Assembly (NCBI GenBank): GCA_002918705.1
Contig: PQKR01000007.1
Coordinates: 1 to 64,000, forward strand
Origin: Escherichia sp. ESNIH1
Lineage (GTDB): Bacteria > Pseudomonadota > Gammaproteobacteria > Enterobacterales > Enterobacteriaceae
Reading direction: 5' to 3'
Length of the DNA: 64,000 bases
The notes under the pieces are model-generated. The model worked only from the letters and a program-made list of their open reading frames with translations, had not been told where the DNA came from and made no database searches. Both the position numbers and the translations under genes were made by a program. Within the stretch, counting starts at the first letter, position 1; each line of letters begins with the position of its first letter. Shown piece by piece: positions 57,599 to 64,000 of the stretch.

Positions 57599-58297
57599 AT
57601 GAATTTCATTCAGGCGGCAGGTGTCGCATTAGCGGCAATGCTGACAGTCAGCAGGTGCGGAGCCAAAGAGCCGCCGACGCAGGTGGTTTACCGGTTCGAC
57701 GACCACCGTTATCTGGAGCTGAAGGGGTGGGACTGTGAGGGAGAACTCTGGTACACCGATAGGCAGCGCGGTATTCACACTGAGCCGGTCAGCCAGTTTT
57801 ACCGGATATTCACTAAAAAATATGTTCATCCGTCAGAACGTTATATCGCTATTCCTGCCTGGGACTCTCCCGGTTCTATTGTTTCAAAGGACTATGGAAA
57901 AACATGGTTTCCATCTACATTCTCTCCCGGAGAAAATGAACCTAATGGGGACAGCTCTCCGCCTTATGACGATATTCTTTCCTTCACGGTCGTGGATGAC
58001 CAGGGATTTCTGCAGACGAAACACCGGCTGTATATGTCGTCAAAGCCGTTTGACGATCCTCGACTTACAGTTGATGGCCCTGGTATCACTTACACAGCAT
58101 CAGATGGTGCTGTACATCACATAGATCCCAAATTTCCCGGCTGGGCCTGGGGAGCGGTGTACATGACCAAACAAGGTCTGAATGAAAGCACTGAGCAATT
58201 CAAAACAAATTGGCAGAATCAGCCTGATAAGGTACCGGAAGTGAAAAATTACAAAGGCTGGGATCATATGCGATGTGATATGGATGCAGGGAAATAA
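57599..58297 (+). CDS. Tli3-like immunity protein, copy 2 (chimeric, damaged lipobox)
   Basis: 232 residues. N-terminal half nearly identical to copy 1, C-terminal half (RLTVDGPGITYTASDGAV onward) identical to copy 3, so it is a recombinant of its neighbours. The signal region MNFIQAAGVALAAMLTVSRC has Arg at the position before Cys, where lipoboxes need Gly, Ala or Ser. It may therefore not be lipidated. AAAGGAACTGAT ribosome site is intact and the frame is open. Confidence 0.85.
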   Translation: MNFIQAAGVALAAMLTVSRCGAKEPPTQVVYRFDDHRYLELKGWDCEGELWYTDRQRGIHTEPVSQFYRIFTKKYVHPSERYIAIPAWDSPGSIVSKDYGKTWFPSTFSPGENEPNGDSSPPYDDILSFTVVDDQGFLQTKHRLYMSSKPFDDPRLTVDGPGITYTASDGAVHHIDPKFPGWAWGAVYMTKQGLNESTEQFKTNWQNQPDKVPEVKNYKGWDHMRCDMDAGK

Positions 58298-58312
58298 CGA
58301 AAGGAAAATAAT

Positions 58313-59017
58313 ATGAATCTCACTCAGAAGACAGGCTGCGTATTGGCAGCGGTGCTGGTGGTTTGCGGCTGTCATGCGAAAGCAAAAGAGCCGCCGACGC
58401 AGGTGGTATACCGGTTTGATGACCACCGCTATCTGGAGCTGAAGGGGTGGGACTGTGAGGGAGAACTCTGGTACACCGATACGCAGCGCGGTATTCACAC
58501 GGAACCGGTCAGCCAGTTTTACCGGATATTCACTAAAAAATATGTTCATCCGTCAGAACGTTATATTGCTATTACTGGCTGGGGTGCTGATGGGTTTATT
58601 GTATCAAAAAACTACGGCCAAACCTGGCATCCGGTTAGATTTGCGCCTGTGAATAATGAACCTAATGGTGACGATTATGCACCATACAAAGATGTTCTCT
58701 CCTTCACCGTCGTGAATGACCAGGGATTTCTGCAGACGAAGCACCGGCTGTATATGTCGTCAAAGCCGTTTGACGATCCTCGACTTACAGTTGATGGCCC
58801 TGGTATCACTTACACAGCATCAGATGGTGCTGTACATCACATAGATCCCAAATTTCCCGGCTGGGCCTGGGGAGCGGTGTACATGACCAAACAAGGTCTG
58901 AATGAAAGCACTGAGCAATTCAAAACAAATTGGCAGAATCAGCCTGATAAGGTACCGGAAGTGAAAAATTACAAAGGCTGGGATCATATGCGTTGTGATA
59001 TGGATGCAGGGAAATAA
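58313..59017 (+). CDS. Tli3-like immunity lipoprotein, copy 3
   Basis: 234 residues with normal lipobox VCGC. Shares the conserved core; middle differs from copies 1 and 2 (ITGWGADGFIVSKNYGQTW, RFAPVNNEPNGDDYAPYKD). C-terminal third identical to copy 2. Preceded by GAAAGGAAAATAAT. Probably protects against the same or a variant Tle3. Confidence 0.85.
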   Translation: MNLTQKTGCVLAAVLVVCGCHAKAKEPPTQVVYRFDDHRYLELKGWDCEGELWYTDTQRGIHTEPVSQFYRIFTKKYVHPSERYIAITGWGADGFIVSKNYGQTWHPVRFAPVNNEPNGDDYAPYKDVLSFTVVNDQGFLQTKHRLYMSSKPFDDPRLTVDGPGITYTASDGAVHHIDPKFPGWAWGAVYMTKQGLNESTEQFKTNWQNQPDKVPEVKNYKGWDHMRCDMDAGK

Positions 59018-59032
59018 CGAAAGGGAACTGAT

Positions 59033-59737
59033 ATGAATTTCATTCCGACAACAGTAAGCGTATTGGCGGCGGTACTGGTGATTTGCGGCTGTCATGCGAA
59101 AGCCCAGGAGCCGCCGACGCAGGTGGTATACCGGTTCGATGACCACCGCTATCTGGAGCTGAAAGGCTGGAACTGTGAGGGAGAACTCTGGTACACGGAT
59201 ACGCAAAGAGGCATTCATTCGCAGCCATACTTTCAGTTTTACCGGATATTCACCAAAAAATTTGTGCATCCTTCGGAACGTTATATTGCAGTGCCAAATT
59301 GGGAAGTGGATGGGTTTCTGGTTTCTAAGGATTACGGAAAAACCTGGAACACGGCGACATTCTCTCCGGGAGAAAACGAGCCGAATGGTGACTCATCTCC
59401 GCCGAGAGAGGACATTGTTTCCTTCACCGTTGTGAATGACCAGGGATTTTTGCAGACAAAGCACCGGCTGTATATGTCGTCAAAGCCGTTTGACGATCCG
59501 CGCATTTTACCTGAGGGCCCGGGGATTAAGTACAAACTCCCGAGTGGAGAAATGGATGAGATTACGCCTGAGTTTCCGGGCTGGGCCTGGGGATTAGTAT
59601 ATTTCACAAAAGAAGGTCTGGAGGGAAAAGTTGTACGGCATGAGGCTAATTACCAGAACCTGCCTGATAAAATTCCTGAGATAAAAAATTATAAAGGCTG
59701 GGATCATATGCGCTGTGATATGGGTATGGGAAAATAA
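59033..59737 (+). CDS. Tli3-like immunity lipoprotein, copy 4 (most diverged)
   Basis: 234 residues, lipobox ICGC. The family core is kept but substitutions occur throughout (KKFVHPSERYIAVPNWEVDG, EGPGIKYKLPSGEMDEIT, ending CDMGMGK in place of CDMDAGK). It is the oldest-looking paralogue. Followed after 14 bases by the PAAR gene. Confidence 0.85.
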   Translation: MNFIPTTVSVLAAVLVICGCHAKAQEPPTQVVYRFDDHRYLELKGWNCEGELWYTDTQRGIHSQPYFQFYRIFTKKFVHPSERYIAVPNWEVDGFLVSKDYGKTWNTATFSPGENEPNGDSSPPREDIVSFTVVNDQGFLQTKHRLYMSSKPFDDPRILPEGPGIKYKLPSGEMDEITPEFPGWAWGLVYFTKEGLEGKVVRHEANYQNLPDKIPEIKNYKGWDHMRCDMGMGK

Positions 59738-59751
59738 GGAGCAGATAAACT

Positions 59752-60009
59752 ATGAAAGGTGTTATTCGTCTTAACGATCCGCTGGTGAGTGGAGGGAAAG
59801 TGATTACAGCCTCAGGTGTAGATTTTATGGGGAAACCCGTTGCCCTTAAAGATGACATGGTTATCTGCCCTTTACACAAAGGAACATTTGCCATTAATGA
59901 ATGCCATCCATCCTGGACTATGAATGAACGTGGTGTGGTGGTTGACGGGTGTAAAGCAGGGTGTGGATGTGTAATAAAAACAACGTTACCAAATGCGGGA
60001 GCCGACTGA
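59752..60009 (+). CDS. PAAR-domain spike-tip protein
   Basis: 85 residues, a bare PAAR domain with no extension. MKGVIRLNDPLVSGGKVITASG is the family start; zinc-type residues include CPLHKG, CHPSW and CGC. Caps VgrG and sharpens the spike. The next gene overlaps its stop (TGATG at 60007). Confidence 0.9.
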   Translation: MKGVIRLNDPLVSGGKVITASGVDFMGKPVALKDDMVICPLHKGTFAINECHPSWTMNERGVVVDGCKAGCGCVIKTTLPNAGAD

Positions 60010-61391
60010 TGCAATGGTGGTTGTATGAAGAGCAGAAAGAGGCGGAAAACGCAGGCGTCTCTTTATGGCTTCTAATTTTCATTTATGTCGTCGTCATAGC
60101 ACTCTGTTTGTTCATTCGGGCAGCGACATGGCCGAACAGTAAGCATATTGATGCTCTCTTTTTTCTCCCTGCGCTGGTGCTCCCTTTTCTAATTATAACT
60201 GCAATAGTGTGCTTTGCTAATGTTTTTAAAAGTTCTCGAGTTCATTATGCTGAAATGCGTAAGTTAATCGCGATGTCACGGGAGTGTTATTTAAGGAAGT
60301 ATGCCCAGCAAAATATAATTATTGCCGGATGGTCTGTGATTACTCCCCTGGAGCAACCAGCGTTGAATATGTTGAAACTGGAAGGTCAATTTCCGTTGGC
60401 TCCAAAGACACCGTTAAAAATCACACGGCAGCAGGGATTTGATTATACCCGTAACGAGCAGATATTTTTACGATTAATAGAGCCACTGACTGAAAAGTTA
60501 AAAAATCATAGCTGCCGTAGTTTAAAGACGGCGGTATGGGTAAGGGAAGCGGATGACTCCTGTTGTGATGAGTTACGGCGTATATTAAGGCTATTTAACA
60601 TTCATGATGGTAATCACTACCCAATAGAGTATTTGCCAGAATGTCCTGATTACTCTCTCATAAATATGTGAATTAAAGAGTCGATAACCTCTGGAGTATA
60701 TTATCTGTTATTTATTATCGATATCCACGGTGACGATAGTGATTCAAAAAGTATGGAAAACGCATGCGCATTGTTACTGACGGATCGTTTTATTCAAATC
60801 GAAAGTGAAAAGCCAATCTATCTCTATCAGCCGATGATAGGTGTTAGGGATGTTGAAGCTAAAATTCCAGTATATCTACATACAAAACCCGTCACCTCAC
60901 CAAAAACGCTTTGGCATACAGGGCTGTCGAGAGCTGAAAAATACCCGCTATTAAAAGCGCTGGATGAGCATAAACTGGCACCGGACAGGCTAGATATTGA
61001 GGCGTCACTGGGTGCACGAAGTGCCGGATATCGGTGGCTTGCGCTTGCAATGGCAGCTGATGCGGTAAAATATGCGCAGGGCGGGCAACTTGTTGCTGTG
61101 TCTGAGAATAATCTATTTAGCATTACTGCCTTATCATCTCATTCATCCCCTGAACAGGATTGTTTTATAGGATTTGAGCATATCCAACCCTGGTTATTCG
61201 GCGGGATGTCCGGATTCCTTTTGATGCTCTCTTTTTGGATATGCCAGTTTAGTTTTTTTGATTTGAAGGAGCCATTATCATTACCAGGCTTTATTACGTG
61301 TAGTGTTATCCCACTTATTGTGGGGGGCGTTATTGGCATTTTTGCAACCTGGCATAGCAGTAAAAGTGCTCGTACTGATATGGGATGGTAA
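60009..61391 (+). pseudogene. Membrane protein gene split by an in-frame TGA
   Basis: From ATG 60009 a 220-codon frame (MQWWLYEEQKEAENAG; hydrophobic helices at about 20-40 and 50-72) ends at TGA 60669-60671. The same frame continues without another stop through SGVYYLLFIIDIHGDD and a second ORF (ATG 60753, 212 codons) with two more hydrophobic helices (about 150-167 and 178-198) to TAA 61389. Read through, it would be one protein of about 460 residues with a helix pair at each end. Genes for membrane proteins of this kind sit between PAAR and tssM in enterobacterial T6SS loci. A single base change (e.g. from TGG or CGA) explains the break. It might also be two separate genes, since the second half has an ATG, though without a clear ribosome site. 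Confidence 0.65.
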
Positions 61392-61474
61392 CGACAAAAC
61401 GAAGTGGCGAAATTTTCAAGAGTATCTTCTTCTTATATCAAAACTCCGGTGCTTCTCATTAAGGAGATTAGAAC

Positions 61475-64000
61475 GTAAAGCGCATTATCTTTCCAATAAA
61501 CAAAACAGAGTTCATATTCTGGTTTATTGCCATGCTGTTGGTAACGGGTGGCGTATTGTGCTGGCTTGTCTGGCAATACCCGAATCAGTTGAGTCTTATC
61601 CGGGGGACACCAGAACAAGAGCGCTGGTTGACAGGACTCGTCGTTGGAACATTGATGCTTGCTGTATGTGCGTTGTTGTCGTTTGCTGCAATAAGGTTGA
61701 CAGGCAGGAGGCATTTTAATGCCTTACAGCAGAGATATGATGCTTTTGTAGCAGATAAATCAGAGAATAAAACGCGACATGAGCTGGCAACGCTGATCGC
61801 CCACCTCCGCCGACGCTATACCTCGCTTTGGCGCTATAAAGTCCGTCTTGTACTGGTCTGCGGCGAGGACAAAAATATCGCCGCTATTGCCCCCGGCCTT
61901 GCTGAAAAACAGTGGCTGGAGGGGCATCGGACGGTGCTGATTTACGGCGGCAGCCTGTCATCTGCGGTGGATACCGAACGCGTGACCGCTCTGCACAAGC
62001 TACGATGCCGTCGCCCGCTGGACGGGATTGTGCTGGCGCTTGATGAGGCGCAGGCAACTGCCGGTACGCTGGATAGCCATCTCCGCACACTGGAGCAGCT
62101 CGGGGAGGGGCTGCACTACCAGCCGCCGATCTACCTGTGGCAGGTATGTGACACGCTGTGGCCCCAGGATACCCGCGTTACCCAGACGCTGGGGGCGCTG
62201 TTTCCGGCGCGAGCCACGCCAGAGATAGTTGAACAACAACTACACGCCATTCTGCCATCCCTGCGGCAGCAGGGTATGCAACAGTTGTGCGCCAACCCGG
62301 CCCATGATTTTCTGCTGCGTGTCGGATACGCCCTTGAGGAGAACGGCATTGCCCGCTGGCGTGCACTGCTGACACCGTGGCTAACGGAGCATCTGAAACG
62401 TATTCCGCTACGCGGCCTGATGTTCAGCCCGCCGCAGTCAGCGGAACAGGTAGCGGATGAGGCGCTGCATCCCTACAGCTGGTCCTTCCCGGCGGTGTGG
62501 CAGGGGGTGACGACAGACTGTGAACGATCGCGCGGCGTGCCGGTGGGAATGCCGTGGCAGCGTACCCTAGGCGTTACCCTGCTTGCGCTGGTTGTCCTGT
62601 GGGGCGCAGGTAGCCTGCTCTCCTTTATCATCAACCGCCAGCATATTGCGAGCGCTACGGAACAGGCGCAGCAGCTGGTTAACCACTCTGCTATCAGCGA
62701 TAAGCAGCTGATGGCGTTGCAGGTACTGCGGAACAACATCGGACGTTTACAGAACCAGCAGGCGCACGGCGCACCCTGGTACCAGCGTTTCGGTCTCGAC
62801 CACAACGCGCAGCTCTTTGCCGCGCTGATGCCCTGGTACACGCAGGCGAACAACCGCCTGATACGTGATGCAGCAGCGGGCGCGCTCATGCAGCAGCTTA
62901 TGGCGCTGGCGAATCTGCCGCCGCGCAGTCCGCAGCGAAAGACGCTGGCGAAGGCAGGTTATGACCAGCTAAAAGCGTACCTGATGATGGCGCGTTCGGA
63001 CAAAGCGGATGCAGCGTTTTACACGCGGGTGATGACCGGCGTTCAGCCTGTCCGTACCGGCATCTCGTCAGCACTCTGGCAGAGCATTGCACCCGATTTG
63101 TGGACCTGGTACATGCAGAACCTGCCGTCACAGCCTGGCTGGAAAATCACGCCGGATGCCGCGCTGGTGACTCAGGCACGCCAGGTGTTACTGGAACAAA
63201 TTGGTCGGCGCAATGCTGAGAGTACCCTGTACGAGAACATGCTTACTCAGGTGCGCCGAAACTACGCCGATATGACCCTCGAAGATATGACGCCACAGAC
63301 CGATGCGGGCCGTCTGTTTAGCACCCAGGAGGTGGTACCGGGCATGTACACGCGCCAGGCGTGGGAAGGCGGCATCCAGGACGCGATAGATAAAGCCGTG
63401 GCCTCCCGACGCGACGAGATTGACTGGGTATTAAGCGATAACCGGAAAACCGTCTCAACGGATGTCTCTCCGGAGGCGTTGAAACAGCGCTTGACGGATC
63501 GCTATTTTACTGACTTCGCCGGCGCGTGGCTGAACTTCTTAAACAGTATCCGGCTTAACCCGGCACACACCATTGCGGATGTCACCGACCAGCTGACTCT
63601 GGCAGGGGATGTCCGTCAGTCGCCGTTAATTGCCCTGATGAATACCCTGGCATATCAGGGAGAGACCGGAGAGCAGAGAGAGGCGATAACCGACTCGCTG
63701 GTGAAGTCGGCAAAAAGGCTGCTGGGTAAGGGGGATAAACCGATCATAGATCAGCAGGCCGCCGGGCCTGTCAGTCCGCTGGATAGCACGTTCGGACCTC
63801 TGCTGGCGCTGATGGGTAAAAACAACGCGCAGAACGTGATGGCAGCGGACAGCTCGCTCAGCTTACAGACCTGGCTGACGCGCGTGACCCGCGTGCGCCT
63901 TAGACTCCAGCAGGTGGCGAGCGCGCCCGATCCGCAGGCGATGATGCAGCAGCTGGCGCAGACCGTATTTCAAGGTAAAAGCGTGGATCTTACCGACACC
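61475..64000 (+). CDS. tssM: TssM (IcmF), T6SS membrane complex, N-terminal part
   Basis: Open to the right edge, over 820 codons. Hydrophobic helices at 61502-61560, 61640-61690 and 62570-62630, with the cytoplasmic domain between the second and third, then the periplasmic domain. Features such as LRRRYTSLWRYKVRLVLVCGE, WLTEHLKRIPLRGLMFS and QLTDRYF-type IcmF blocks identify it. TssM spans the inner membrane and contacts TssL and TssJ. The start is unclear: AAGGAG at 61461-61466 lies 8 bases before GTA 61475, where a start codon is expected. The first true ATG (61532) falls inside the first helix. The Walker A of some TssM proteins is not apparent. I give 61475 as the likely original start. 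Confidence 0.85.

Noticed and set aside
61303..61719. 138-codon ORF between the split membrane gene and tssM
   Set aside because: Overlaps the end of one gene and the tssM N-terminal region in another phase; the tssM frame carries the transmembrane helices expected there.

Overview
The window is chromosomal DNA of an enterobacterium close to Enterobacter or related genera (Lelliottia, Leclercia, Kosakonia), not E. coli itself. The core genes (sufABCDSE, ldtE, lpp, pykF, amn, mdtK, ribE, cfa, punC/punR, purR, ynhF, ydhP, mepH, grxD, tRNA-Asn, tRNA-Val) closely resemble their E. coli counterparts. Gene order differs in several places, and there is accessory DNA that E. coli K-12 lacks at these positions. 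The genus is inference; I could not run a search.

Layout. (1) 1-10,160 is the right end of a lambda-like prophage: a partial IS1, a lipoprotein cargo gene boxed in by terminators, the host-specificity protein J, two small tail proteins, an S74-type tail fibre and an SOS-controlled umuD-like gene. Next to it lies a scar containing a broken umuC, an XRE/ImmA regulator-protease pair, small ORFs and a second umuC 3' end. (2) 10,457-19,440 is core: the suf iron-sulfur operon behind a Fur box, ldtE, lpp and pykF. (3) 19,741-22,774 is an AT-rich accessory cassette: M15 peptidase, divergent LysR regulator, two holin-like membrane proteins and an unknown soluble protein. It looks like a holin/endopeptidase (type X) secretion module. 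(4) 22,911-31,000: a GNAT enzyme, yeeO between two inverted tRNA-Asn genes, a HigBA-like toxin-antitoxin pair, amn, an exported Pro-Glu-repeat protein, a MscS channel and two tRNA-Val genes. (5) 31,097-42,820: an SDR/TetR pair, mdtK, ribE, cfa, punC/punR, purR, ynhF, ydhP, mepH and grxD. (6) 43,124 to the right edge: a type VI secretion system, tssB-tssC-tssK-tssL-ompA-hcp-clpV-vgrG, then an effector island (Tle3-like lipase, four tandem Tli3-like immunity lipoproteins, PAAR), a membrane gene split by an in-frame stop, and tssM running off the window.

How it works together. The T6SS block encodes sheath (TssBC), baseplate adaptor (TssK), membrane complex (TssL, OmpA-like anchor, TssM), tube (Hcp), spike (VgrG, PAAR), recycling ATPase (ClpV) and a lipase cargo with its protectors. 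TssA, E, F, G and J are not visible and presumably lie beyond the right edge. The most notable features are the secretion-like holin cassette, the chimeric second immunity gene with a damaged lipobox, the in-frame TGA in the gene before tssM, the missing conventional start of tssM, and the layered umuC debris at the prophage edge.
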